Assembly: GCF_000687555.1 (NCBI RefSeq)
Contig: NZ_JHWJ01000002.1
Coordinates: forward strand, 372,001-436,000
DNA: 64,000 nt
Source of the DNA: [Clostridium] aerotolerans DSM 5434
Lineage (GTDB): Bacteria > Bacillota > Clostridia > Lachnospirales > Lachnospiraceae
Direction of reading: 5' to 3'
Below are positions 7,012-15,985 of this stretch, piece after piece. Made by a program: the position numbers and the translations under genes. The notes below the pieces were generated by a model. It had not been told where the DNA came from. It searched no databases and saw only the letters and a program-made list of their open reading frames with translations. Numbering within the stretch: the first letter of the stretch is position 1; each line of letters starts with the position of its first letter.

Positions 7012-9429
7012 TTACTCCTCGTCAACGAAGCCGGAAAAATGTATGTCTTGTCCGTCAGTCCATAGACGAACTGCTCCGCTTTTAGCCGTTTCAAATACAC
7101 GGATCCGCCTCTCTTCCAGTCGATCCATTACTTCCTGATGAGGATGACCGTACGTATTATTTTCCCCATAGGAAATGACTGCCCAACTGGGAGAAACTCC
7201 GTCAAGAAATGGGCCGCAAGATGAATATTTAGATCCATGGTGAGCCGTTTTCAGCACATTGATCTGAGATAATTGGCTCGTGTAACGCTCCAAAAGCTGC
7301 ATCTCTCCTTTTTCTCCCATATCTCCGGTAAATAACATATGACAATCCCCAAAGTCCATCTTTAGTACTTCAGACTGTTCATTTACATTATCAGGAGTAT
7401 CCTTAATTTCTGGATAAAGGCATGAAATCTTTAACCCTTCCACTTGAAATGTCTCTCCAGCAGCTATATATCCTACTTTCGTTCCTCTCCTGTTTGCCAG
7501 TGACTCAAGGTTTTGTATTGCTTCATCTTCTTTTCCGTGGTAAGGAAGCAGGATGGTTTTAATGGATATATCTTTGCTTTCTTCCAGCAGAAAACGGACA
7601 CCACTGATGTGATCCAGATCTCCATGGCTGACAAAGGCATAGTCAATGGCTGGAACCCCCAGGTTTTTAAGACACGGCTCCAGGGTATATTGACCAAGAG
7701 CCTTTTTTGATGAACTTCCCCCATCTATGAGCACGGAAGAGGTTCCGGTGCGAAGAAGAATGCCATCCCCCTGCCCTACGTCCAGGAAAGTAGCTTCCAA
7801 ACCATTTACGGGCGCAGGTTTAAAGAACAGGATACCAAGTCCATAGATAAAGAATAAAAGCAACAGGCGTATTGAGGTAGAACGAAACCTTGGTTTTTCT
7901 TCCTTCTCCCCAAGGTTTGTATTAGTTGTGATAGAAAAGAGAATAAAGAGAGCTGATAAAAAGAAAAGATAGGCTAGAATCCGCTTAGAATCTGGTCTTC
8001 CAAAGGTCAGATTATAATAGGGAAGCTTTTCCATACATCTGCAAGCAAACTCGTAAAAAATAAGAATGTAATTTCCCAGACCTGCCGCCGCTGTTCCAAG
8101 AATGGGGCAGATACTGCCTATAAAGATGACGGCCAGACCAGAATATACCACCGCATCCATAAGAGGTATGGCTATAAAATTTAGTAAGATACCGTAGAGG
8201 GGCAGCTGATAGAAATGATAAAGAATAACCGGAAGTGTGGCTAACTGTATGGCAATGGATGTGGCTATCCCCTTCACAAGTGGTCTGTCATCCCCCACCC
8301 ATTTGACCATCATTGGCATGATTCCTCCAATGGCAAACACGGCTCCAAAGGATAACTGCACACCTCCCTGCATCAGCATTAGTGGAGATTGAAGCCCTAA
8401 AAGAAGGAGGGCTAAGGCTGCAGAGCAAAGAAGATCATAAGTCCTTCCGAGATAAGATGCTAAAAATGCTATGACCATCATAATTACGGCTCTTAAAACA
8501 GAAGGTGAACCTCCGGTCAGGATTCCATAAAGAATGACTACCACAGAACTGATCCCTCCGGCAAAACCGTAGGAAAGTCCAGTTTTTCTAAGTATCCGGT
8601 AAAAGAAAAGTCCGATTACCGACATATGCATTCCGCTGATAGCTAAGAGATGGGCAATGCCATTCTTCTGATAAAGATCATTGATCTCCTTTGGTATTCC
8701 TTCCTTATCTCCAATGACAGCGGCTACAAAAATTCCGGCTTCCTTTTCCCCTGTAAGTCTGTAGAAAATTTCAATGATCCACAGCTTTACCTGACGGATT
8801 CCTTCAAGAACAGGATCCTTTCGGCTATCCAGGATGAAAATTCCTTCGCCATATAGCTTCATATCCAGATCCATTACCTGATAGAAGGATTTAGAATCAA
8901 ACTCACCTGGATTTCTGGCTCTGGAAAAAAGATCTCCCTCACCTCGAATCAAGACCTTCTGTCCCACTAAAAGTGTCTGAAGGCCAGCACAATTGCCTCG
9001 TTTCTCCCGCTCAGAGATATCCTTTACCGTCACCATAAGGCCATTCACGGATAAGCCCTCGCCGCTTCGTTTCCCTTTATCCCCCAGCTTCCAGACCTGG
9101 TTATCCTTACATATGACCTTTAAGGTTCCATCTTTTTCTTCCAGAGTTGTGATTCTTCCCTCCGCTTCCACAAATGCCTTCGAAAGGCTTTTGGCGCATT
9201 CCTCTCTCCTTGTCCAGTCTTTGTCATATTTACAAGTCCAGGCCATACCCAGATAGAAAAAAATGAGAGGCACAAACACCCAACGGGTATCTTTGCCTCT
9301 CCAATAACCATAAAGAATCATTCCGGCAGCAAAAAAAGCCGGAATCAAAAGCCATGATGTCAGAGCCAGCAAAGCGGCAGTCTCTCCAAGTACAAATCCC
9401 CCTGCGATCAGACATAATGGGCGTTTTAT
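7012..9429 (-). CDS. comEC: ComEC/Rec2-family DNA uptake channel with metallo-beta-lactamase domain
   Basis: A roughly 800-aa membrane protein: N-terminal DUF4131 region with several helices, the competence channel domain (H-L-L-A-I-S-G-M-H, then about eight helices) and a C-terminal metallo-beta-lactamase domain (D-V-G-Q-G-D-G, S-H-G-D-L-D-H, T-A-H-H-G-S). It forms the inner-membrane channel for single-stranded DNA. The first standard start is TTG 9372. However, the frame stays open upstream and encodes a conserved-looking hydrophobic start (KRPLCLIAGGFVLGE). An ATA at 9429 overlaps the TAA of the upstream gene (ATAA) with GGAGG nine bases before, so I suspect an AUA start. Confidence 0.9.
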   Translation of the reverse strand: MKRPLCLIAGGFVLGETAALLALTSWLLIPAFFAAGMILYGYWRGKDTRWVFVPLIFFYLGMAWTCKYDKDWTRREECAKSLSKAFVEAEGRITTLEEKDGTLKVICKDNQVWKLGDKGKRSGEGLSVNGLMVTVKDISEREKRGNCAGLQTLLVGQKVLIRGEGDLFSRARNPGEFDSKSFYQVMDLDMKLYGEGIFILDSRKDPVLEGIRQVKLWIIEIFYRLTGEKEAGIFVAAVIGDKEGIPKEINDLYQKNGIAHLLAISGMHMSVIGLFFYRILRKTGLSYGFAGGISSVVVILYGILTGGSPSVLRAVIMMVIAFLASYLGRTYDLLCSAALALLLLGLQSPLMLMQGGVQLSFGAVFAIGGIMPMMVKWVGDDRPLVKGIATSIAIQLATLPVILYHFYQLPLYGILLNFIAIPLMDAVVYSGLAVIFIGSICPILGTAAAGLGNYILIFYEFACRCMEKLPYYNLTFGRPDSKRILAYLFFLSALFILFSITTNTNLGEKEEKPRFRSTSIRLLLLFFIYGLGILFFKPAPVNGLEATFLDVGQGDGILLRTGTSSVLIDGGSSSKKALGQYTLEPCLKNLGVPAIDYAFVSHGDLDHISGVRFLLEESKDISIKTILLPYHGKEDEAIQNLESLANRRGTKVGYIAAGETFQVEGLKISCLYPEIKDTPDNVNEQSEVLKMDFGDCHMLFTGDMGEKGEMQLLERYTSQLSQINVLKTAHHGSKYSSCGPFLDGVSPSWAVISYGENNTYGHPHQEVMDRLEERRIRVFETAKSGAVRLWTDGQDIHFSGFVDEE

Positions 9430-10430
9430 TGTTGTTTTCCTCCTGTTTCGGTTTCCGTTTCCCCTTCTTTCTCTGTTCCTGCATTCTCCGCGTTAAAATC
9501 AAGGTTACGCTCAAACAGCTGATTTAAGGAAATGGAATCCCGGAACATAAATTCTTGAGAGCCATTTACCGTAATCTGCACCTTGTTTATAGAGGTCACA
9601 GCAGCCAGCGAGTTTACGATGGAGTAAATCGGAATGTACTCTTTCACTTCCAAAGTATTATTTAAAAATGTAGAATCAAAATTAATATAACAAACATTAT
9701 CGTTTACTGATACATTTAACAGCTTTGTTTCTTTGGGCAGCGTGGGATTCATTCCCACACGGCTGGGACCGGCAATGAGCTGTTCTACAATCAGCTTCTC
9801 CAAAGAGGTATTCACGCTGTGGACCACCTCTCTCGTCTCCCTTTCCAGCTTATCCCCTGTGCTATTTGCAAAATACAGCACAAGCTCTGTCTTTTCATAG
9901 GAGTTCACGTTGCTGATGTTATCAATAAAATCTGAGTTGGCCATGGGCCTGACTGGACTTCCTGCGCTATCCATAAGGGGCTGGTCTGCGGTGTAGACTG
10001 CAACATAATCTACTCCCTTAATCTGGGTCAGTGTCCTTACCAGGGACGCTCTGCAAAGAATCTCCCTGGTGCTGTTCATCATGGAATAATTGTTGTCAAA
10101 ATACAGATAAAGGACCTTATCCTCCAGCTTGTATTTTTCAAATCCTACCTTGTCCGGAACAGCGGCCTGACGGTCCAAATCCTTTGGTACCGTTTTTAAC
10201 TGCTCCATGAGTTTTACGATTTCCCAATCTAACTGGGTATCATCACTTTCAGACGTTTTCTCCGGCATGGTATAATCCTGAGGCTCCAGCCTCGTCATTG
10301 CCGAATTTAAGTAATAAATCTTATATACATTACCAGTAGTATCTCCTCCTATATCCCTTCTTCCCTTGCATCCTGTCAAGATGAGAAGGCAGACCAGGAG
10401 GAGAAATACCATAAATTTTTGTTTCTTCAT
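9426..10430 (-). CDS. GerMN-domain lipoprotein
   Basis: A 334-aa exported lipoprotein: lipobox L-I-L-T-G-C at residues 16-21, then two GerMN-type domains (about 80-170 and 200-300; the repeated pattern L-Y-L-Y-F-D-N and V-C-Y-I-N-F-D-S marks the two copies) and a Glu/Thr-rich tail. GerM-type proteins act in sporulation and germination-related cell-wall processes. The gene follows a sensor kinase with a 16-bp gap, and sensor-lipoprotein pairs such as LpqB/MtrB-type arrangements are known in Gram-positives, so a signalling partnership is possible (inference). Confidence 0.8.
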   Translation of the reverse strand: MKKQKFMVFLLLVCLLILTGCKGRRDIGGDTTGNVYKIYYLNSAMTRLEPQDYTMPEKTSESDDTQLDWEIVKLMEQLKTVPKDLDRQAAVPDKVGFEKYKLEDKVLYLYFDNNYSMMNSTREILCRASLVRTLTQIKGVDYVAVYTADQPLMDSAGSPVRPMANSDFIDNISNVNSYEKTELVLYFANSTGDKLERETREVVHSVNTSLEKLIVEQLIAGPSRVGMNPTLPKETKLLNVSVNDNVCYINFDSTFLNNTLEVKEYIPIYSIVNSLAAVTSINKVQITVNGSQEFMFRDSISLNQLFERNLDFNAENAGTEKEGETETETGGKQQ

Positions 10431-10446
10431 ATGACTCCTCCTGTTT

Positions 10447-11889
10447 CTATGAAATATAGGTAAGAGGAATTCGCACCGTAAAGGTTGTTCCCTCTCCGTC
10501 CTTACTTTGTAGCTTTAAGGCTCCCTGGTGCATTAATATAATCTTCTTCGTAATGGAAAGGCCAAGGCCGGTACCGCCGGTTTCTCTGGATCTCGCTTTA
10601 TCTACCCGGTAGAACCGTTCAAATACATGCTCCTGGAATTCCTCCGGGATACCGATGCCGGAGTCAGCCACCTTAACATAGAAAAACTTGTGGTCCGCAT
10701 CCAAGGTTACACGAACCCAGCCGCTTTCAATATTATACTTAATGGCATTTTCCACAAGATTACTGAGAGCCAGGGACAGCTTCATCTCATCTACATCAGC
10801 CGTCACCTCACGGATGCTCTCAAAAATCAGCTCCACATTTCGTTTTCCTGCAATGGGTCTCAGCCTTTTTAAAATCAGCTCCAAAAGCCCATTGATATTC
10901 ACCTGGGCGATGTTCAAATTCCCCCCAGATGTCTTATCCATTCGAACAAGAGCCAGCAGGTCGTCGATGATCTTGCTTTCCCGCTCGATTTCCACAGAAA
11001 TATCACCCATGAATTCCCTGTAAAGCTCCACCGGAGCATCCTCCATCCCTATGAGAGAATCTGCAAGCACCCGAATGGAGGTAATAGGCGTTTTAAGCTC
11101 ATGGGAAACGTTAGATACAAATTCTTCCCTGGACTGGTCCACTGCTTTTAGCTTCTTTAAGGTCTGATTGATGGAATCTGTAATTTCCATGGTCTCTTTG
11201 TATGCATGAGAGCTGATTGGCTCATCCATATTTCCTTCGGAAGCACGATTTAACAGACGTTGAAGGTCACGAAATGGCTTCATAACAAGCTTAGCCAAAA
11301 TGACCGCTATAATGGCCAGAATGGATATAATCATTATATTCAGTAAGGATCCTTTTTCCGATACCTGGGAAACCCGGTTAAGAAGATCTTCCGTGGAAGC
11401 AGTTACTATCATGACACCGTCAATCTCTTTATCCTGACTGTTGGAATAGATTGGAATGGTAAGAGCAGAATATCGCTTTTCAGAATTGTATTTATTGCTG
11501 TTTTCCCCTCCAAAGCACCGAATCACCTCTTCTGACACATTAATCTTACCAAGAGATAAGGAAAATGTATCTCCAATGATCCGAAAGCTCCGGTTTACAA
11601 TCACGATTCTTCCATTAAACATGTCTGCTTTCACAGACATCTCATTATCCAGGAGAGGATCCTTTGGTTCCGAGGTAAGATATCCGCTCCTGGTCATCTT
11701 ATTGCTTAAAATCCAGCACTGGTTCTGAATATCCTGCATTCTGGAATCAATGAGATTCTGCTTATAAGAGCCCAGCATCACCGGACTCTGAATAAATACA
11801 GGTATACTGCCAATGAGCAAAAAAGCAAGAATTAAGGTGGCTCTCAGGCTAATGGTGTGTTTCATTTTAAAAAACTTTAACGGAAACAT
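10447..11889 (-). CDS. HAMP-domain sensor histidine kinase (orphan)
   Basis: A 480-aa kinase. I start at ATG 11889 (MFPLKFFKMKHTISLR), preceded by AGGAGGTGCGG, rather than further upstream inside degV. Order: TM helix (about 15-35), extracellular sensor of about 145 residues, second TM (about 180-200), HAMP, HisKA with S-H-E-L-K-T-P-I, and HATPase_c with N-A-I-K-Y-N, D-S-G-I-G-I-P and G-T-G-L-G-L-S. It resembles PhoR/WalK kinases and autophosphorylates on the His of the H-box. No response regulator gene is adjacent: degV is upstream, the GerMN lipoprotein downstream. It is therefore an orphan within this window. Confidence 0.9.
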   Translation of the reverse strand: MFPLKFFKMKHTISLRATLILAFLLIGSIPVFIQSPVMLGSYKQNLIDSRMQDIQNQCWILSNKMTRSGYLTSEPKDPLLDNEMSVKADMFNGRIVIVNRSFRIIGDTFSLSLGKINVSEEVIRCFGGENSNKYNSEKRYSALTIPIYSNSQDKEIDGVMIVTASTEDLLNRVSQVSEKGSLLNIMIISILAIIAVILAKLVMKPFRDLQRLLNRASEGNMDEPISSHAYKETMEITDSINQTLKKLKAVDQSREEFVSNVSHELKTPITSIRVLADSLIGMEDAPVELYREFMGDISVEIERESKIIDDLLALVRMDKTSGGNLNIAQVNINGLLELILKRLRPIAGKRNVELIFESIREVTADVDEMKLSLALSNLVENAIKYNIESGWVRVTLDADHKFFYVKVADSGIGIPEEFQEHVFERFYRVDKARSRETGGTGLGLSITKKIILMHQGALKLQSKDGEGTTFTVRIPLTYIS

Positions 11890-11917
11890 CGTCCCGCACC
11901 TCCTATATGATCTCCTG

Positions 11918-12784
11918 TCATAGTTCCAGCTTTTTTGTGCAGGTGATAGCAAGAGCACCAGGGCCAATATGGCAGGAAATGCTTAAGGATAAATGATCCA
12001 CATAAATCTCACCAGTCTCTGGAAAAATTTCTTCCAGCTCCTGTTTAAACTCCAGGGCAGCTGCCTCATTATGGGAATGAACCACAGCTATGCTGGTACG
12101 AATCCCTTTGGGGTCTCCAAAGCGTTCTTCCATATCCTTTTTGGCGGCGGTGATCATCATGGTCTTAGCCTGTTTTGTGGTTCTTGCCTTTGCAAAGGCA
12201 TCCAGCTTCTCTCCCTGGATGGTAAGAACTGGTTTGATACGGAGAAATGAACCAAGAAGGGCGGCTGCCGGGGTGATTCTCCCACCCTTTTTTAAATATT
12301 CCAGGGTATCCAGAGTAATATAGATAGTGGATTCCATCTTCGTTTCTTCCAGTTTTTCTTTAATGGCGCTGCCGCTCATTCCAGCATCCGCCATTCTTTT
12401 TGCCTCCAGGGCTGACTCTCTTAATGTAACGGAAATTCTCTGGTTATTGACGACAAACACCTTACCCTCGTAATCTTCCGCAAGCATCATAGCAGTCTGG
12501 CAGGAACTGCTTAAACCGCTTGACATGGGAATATGAACCACTTCATCGTATTCTTCCAAAAGCTTATTCCAGACATCCATAAGGTCTGCAGGAGACGGCT
12601 GTGAGGTGGAAATATCTACTCCCTCCTCCAGCTTTTCATAAAATTCATCTTGAGTTAATGTGATATCTTCATAATATGTCTCTCCGCCCATCATAAAAGG
12701 CATTGGTATCACATGAATTCCAGCTTCCTCTCCCTGCTTTTGGGTGATTCCGCTGTTGCTGTCCGTTAATATTGCTACTTTCAT
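11918..12784 (-). CDS. DegV-family fatty-acid binding protein
   Basis: A 288-aa DegV protein with the diagnostic N-terminus (V-A-I-L-T-D-S-N-S-G-I), the D-I-S-T-S-Q-P-S-P motif and the S-S-G-L-S-S-S-C-Q segment that contact the fatty acid head group. Full length with no breaks. Members deliver exogenous fatty acids to the FakA kinase as acyl-phosphate carriers (FakB); no fakA is in this window. It lies 12 bp after the ABC exporter gene and ahead of the kinase, so these may be one transcript. Confidence 0.9.
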   Translation of the reverse strand: MKVAILTDSNSGITQKQGEEAGIHVIPMPFMMGGETYYEDITLTQDEFYEKLEEGVDISTSQPSPADLMDVWNKLLEEYDEVVHIPMSSGLSSSCQTAMMLAEDYEGKVFVVNNQRISVTLRESALEAKRMADAGMSGSAIKEKLEETKMESTIYITLDTLEYLKKGGRITPAAALLGSFLRIKPVLTIQGEKLDAFAKARTTKQAKTMMITAAKKDMEERFGDPKGIRTSIAVVHSHNEAAALEFKQELEEIFPETGEIYVDHLSLSISCHIGPGALAITCTKKLEL

Positions 12785-12796
12785 TTACGTTCTCCT

Positions 12797-14578
12797 TTAT
12801 TCCTCTAACTCAGCTTCCGCCCCTGCATCCTTTACAGAGGTATAAAGCTGATAATACATGCCCTGCTTATCAAGAAGCTCTTCGTGGCTTCCTTCTTCTA
12901 TAATTCTGCTGTCTGACAGAACCAGGATCCTGTCAGCATTCTGTATGGTTGTGAGGCGATGGGCAATGGTAAGAGTGGTACGTCCTGTTGACAAACGCTC
13001 CAGGGACTGAGATACCAGGTGCTCACTTTCATTATCCAGAGCTGAGGTAGCCTCATCAAGAATCAGAACCGGAGGATTCTTTAAAAATACTCTGGCAATG
13101 CTGATTCTCTGCTTCTGTCCTCCAGAGAGCTTAACCCCTCGCTCTCCTACGTAAGTATCATAACCATCCTTTAAGCCCAGAATGAATTCATGGGCTCCTG
13201 CAAGCTTCGCTGCCTCATACACGGCTTCCCTGGACGCACCTGGGTGACCGTATTCAATATTTTCAAAAACAGTACCGGAAAACAGGTATACATCCTGCTG
13301 GACCACACCCACTGCATTACGCAGGCTCTCCAGCGTCACTGTTTTTATCTCCTGACCGTCGATCCATATGCTTCCTTCTGTTGGATCATAAAAGCGGGGA
13401 AGGAGGTTGCATAATGTAGTCTTTCCACCGCCGGAAGGGCCGACCAAAGCGACCTTTTCCCCCGGTCTAATGGACAGATTAATATGGCTAAGTACCGGAT
13501 TGTGATCATCGGGATATTCAAAGGAAACATTTTTAAATTCAATGCTGCCCTTTACGTCATGAAGAGGAAAAGCTCCTTCCTCATCAAAAATGTCCACATC
13601 TGCATCCATTAACTCCATGAACCGCTCAATACCTGTCATACCTCTCTGGAACTGCTCCGCAAACTCAATGATTCTTCGTATGGTGGAAAGAAGAGCGGTC
13701 ACGTAAAGAGTATAAGCCACTAAATCTCCTGGTTCAATCAGGCCCTTGATCATAAAAAGACCGCCTGCAACAATAACTACCACATACATCAGGCCGTCAA
13801 ACATGCGAATGGTATTCTGGAATGCAGCCATGTATTTGTAGGTTTTCCTTTTGATTTTAAGGAACTCCATATTGTCCTGAGTAAACTTTTCTATCTCAAT
13901 CTTTTCGTTGGCAAATGCCCGGACTACCCGGTTACCAAGAAGACTGTCTTCAATTCTTGCATTCAGCTCACCAATATGATTTCTCTGATGCTTAAAGGCC
14001 CGTTTTACCTGAAGATTAAAGTAGATACAGGAAGCCCCCATGACTGGAATCAAAGTGAAAATAAGTACAGTCAGCGGCAGGTTAATTCTTGATAAAATAA
14101 TAAATGAAACCACTGTCTTTAAAAATGCAATGAAAAACTCCTCCGGACAATGGTGGGAAAACTCTGTTACTTCAAATAAGTCACTGGTGATTCTGGACAT
14201 GATCTGTCCGATTTTTGTGTTATTAAAATAGTTATCAGATAGCTTCTGCAAGTGGGAAAAGGCATCCTGCCTCATGTCTGTCTCTATGGCGGCTCCCATA
14301 ACATGACCTGTATATGCCATATAAAAGCTGGCCAACCCATCAATGATTCTAAGGCCAAAATAAACGAGGCCAATGGTTACAATGGTCTTAGCAGATAAAG
14401 AAGCCAGATCCCGAAGGCCCTGATTTGTAATGTAGCGTAAGATAAGCGGTAATACCATCTCACAGATGGTTGTCAGTGATGCACAGAACAAGTCCATAAT
14501 CATCACTTTCGTATATTTCCTATAGTAAGGCACAAAGCGTTTCAGCAATACGCCTGTCTTCATCTCATTTTCTTTCAT
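12797..14578 (-). CDS. ABC transporter, fused permease/ATP-binding exporter
   Basis: A 593-aa half-transporter of the MsbA/LmrA type: six-helix ABC_membrane domain (about 20-300) and ABC ATPase (about 345-580) with Walker A G-P-S-G-G-G-K-T-T, signature L-S-G-G-Q-K-Q-R, Walker B V-L-I-L-D-E-A-T-S and the switch His in I-A-H-R-L-T-T. It would work as a homodimer exporting a lipid, drug or peptide. No partner gene is adjacent, so the substrate cannot be inferred. It begins 9 bp after the preceding gene's end, probably one transcript with it. Confidence 0.9.
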   Translation of the reverse strand: MKENEMKTGVLLKRFVPYYRKYTKVMIMDLFCASLTTICEMVLPLILRYITNQGLRDLASLSAKTIVTIGLVYFGLRIIDGLASFYMAYTGHVMGAAIETDMRQDAFSHLQKLSDNYFNNTKIGQIMSRITSDLFEVTEFSHHCPEEFFIAFLKTVVSFIILSRINLPLTVLIFTLIPVMGASCIYFNLQVKRAFKHQRNHIGELNARIEDSLLGNRVVRAFANEKIEIEKFTQDNMEFLKIKRKTYKYMAAFQNTIRMFDGLMYVVVIVAGGLFMIKGLIEPGDLVAYTLYVTALLSTIRRIIEFAEQFQRGMTGIERFMELMDADVDIFDEEGAFPLHDVKGSIEFKNVSFEYPDDHNPVLSHINLSIRPGEKVALVGPSGGGKTTLCNLLPRFYDPTEGSIWIDGQEIKTVTLESLRNAVGVVQQDVYLFSGTVFENIEYGHPGASREAVYEAAKLAGAHEFILGLKDGYDTYVGERGVKLSGGQKQRISIARVFLKNPPVLILDEATSALDNESEHLVSQSLERLSTGRTTLTIAHRLTTIQNADRILVLSDSRIIEEGSHEELLDKQGMYYQLYTSVKDAGAEAELEE

Positions 14579-14586
14579 ATAATCCT

Positions 14587-15831
14587 CTACTCTGTAATTC
14601 GAATGCTATTAATCAGTTTCAAAGCCCAATCCTTTTCTCCCGGGCTTCTGCTGATAATATTTATGTTCATGCGTTGATCCCCGTAAATTACCTGGGCTGA
14701 CACCCCATAGAGAATTTCTCCCTTTTGATCCTCCGGTTCATAAAATGCAGCACGGGCTCTTGCTTCCCCCACATTAAAATCCATGAGTTCTTCTACCGTT
14801 CCCTGTTCAAACCACTGCTTTTTAAATTCCGCCTCCCGTCCTTCAAAAACGGCAGCATAAATATAATAATCATGTCCCCCATACTTAGGACCATCATAAT
14901 AATGATCCATGATTCCCTGATCCACTTCATCGTATAAGAAATTTCCAGGCAATCCAAAGGTCATGCTTCCAATCTTACGGTAAACCATATGCTTCCTGCA
15001 TCCAATGGAATTCTCAGACAAAAGTACTGCATCCGTAACCTCCACCGGCGTATGGTGATCAAGGCTGCATACCTCTAAATATTCCTCTTTGGGAAATGGA
15101 ATTTTATCATCCATGGATCTGGCTGTTTCCAGAAGCTTTATAATCTCACGGTTGATCTGTTTATCCAGCCTGCTCCGCTCGGAAGGCATATAATAGCAAA
15201 ACTGATTAAGCAGTACCAGTGCACTGTTTCGATAGAACCAGGCATCCTTTTCTATTTCGTTCCACACAAAAAAATCTCTGGCAAATGCAACGCTTAGGCC
15301 GGAGTTTGCCATGCCCTTTAATTCTTTGAATGAAAATGCCCGGATATGGGTAATCAGTTTTTCTTCCTGTCTCTCCGGTATGTAATAGACCGCAGGCCAG
15401 CAAAACAAATATTCTTCGTCTTCATCCCATCTGGATACAAGATCCACCAGATCCGAAAACCACTGATAGAAATATTTCTGGCGCATGGCAAGAAAATCTC
15501 TTTTTACAAAATACCCCGTACGGTCCTCAACCTTTAGCTTAAGTTTTTCCTTCCCTGCAAGCCGCTCCAGAAATTCTATGACAGCAACATGAAAGCCTGG
15601 TCCGGCAATATTCGTCTGGCTTTCCCCCTGCAGCTTATTCTTGTTCCATTGAAACCAGATGAAACCTTCCGGACAGAGCTGGACCAGTAAAAAACCTTCC
15701 ATCCGATAGCAATGATACCCCATTTCCTTTATCAGGCTTTTCGTCATTCGCTCCGCATTTTGGGCATTCCAGTTCACCCCGGAAAATATTTTTTTCTTTG
15801 GTTCCAAAGTAAATCTGATACGAATACTCAT
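14587..15831 (-). CDS. Conserved hypothetical protein (414 aa), soluble
   Basis: A 414-aa protein without signal peptide or membrane segment that I do not recognise. It is rich in aromatic residues (many Trp, Tyr, Phe) and charged residues. Its middle part (about 120-230) has FYQWFSDLVDLVSRWDEDEEY and its C-terminus (about 330-414) a beta-rich segment ending in a D-W-A-L-K-L-I-N-S-I-R-I helix, resembling the small alpha-beta domains of lipid-binding or secretion chaperones, though this is only an impression. It is upstream of and close to the ABC exporter (9 bp), so it may serve that transporter. Confidence 0.6.
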   Translation of the reverse strand: MSIRIRFTLEPKKKIFSGVNWNAQNAERMTKSLIKEMGYHCYRMEGFLLVQLCPEGFIWFQWNKNKLQGESQTNIAGPGFHVAVIEFLERLAGKEKLKLKVEDRTGYFVKRDFLAMRQKYFYQWFSDLVDLVSRWDEDEEYLFCWPAVYYIPERQEEKLITHIRAFSFKELKGMANSGLSVAFARDFFVWNEIEKDAWFYRNSALVLLNQFCYYMPSERSRLDKQINREIIKLLETARSMDDKIPFPKEEYLEVCSLDHHTPVEVTDAVLLSENSIGCRKHMVYRKIGSMTFGLPGNFLYDEVDQGIMDHYYDGPKYGGHDYYIYAAVFEGREAEFKKQWFEQGTVEELMDFNVGEARARAAFYEPEDQKGEILYGVSAQVIYGDQRMNINIISRSPGEKDWALKLINSIRITE

Positions 15832-15934
15832 CTGAAACCCTTCCTAACATATCTTTATCTATTCTATCGTATTTCTGTTAGAAATGGAAGCCCAAAACGA
15901 ATCTGGACAGATATAATTTTCCAGGCAGTGAAAG

Positions 15935-15966
15935 GAGGGCTCTCCAGATTCCCCTGGAAAGCCCTC
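15935..15966 (-). terminator. Hairpin after gpmI
   Basis: A nearly perfect stem (GAGGGCT.TCCAG against CTGGA.AGCCCTC) lies 20 bp past the gpmI stop. The U-tract is weak on the minus strand (CCTTTC) and somewhat better on the plus strand (TGTTTTA). It probably ends gpmI transcription. Confidence 0.6.
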
Positions 15967-15985
15967 TGTTTTACTATGCTATGCT

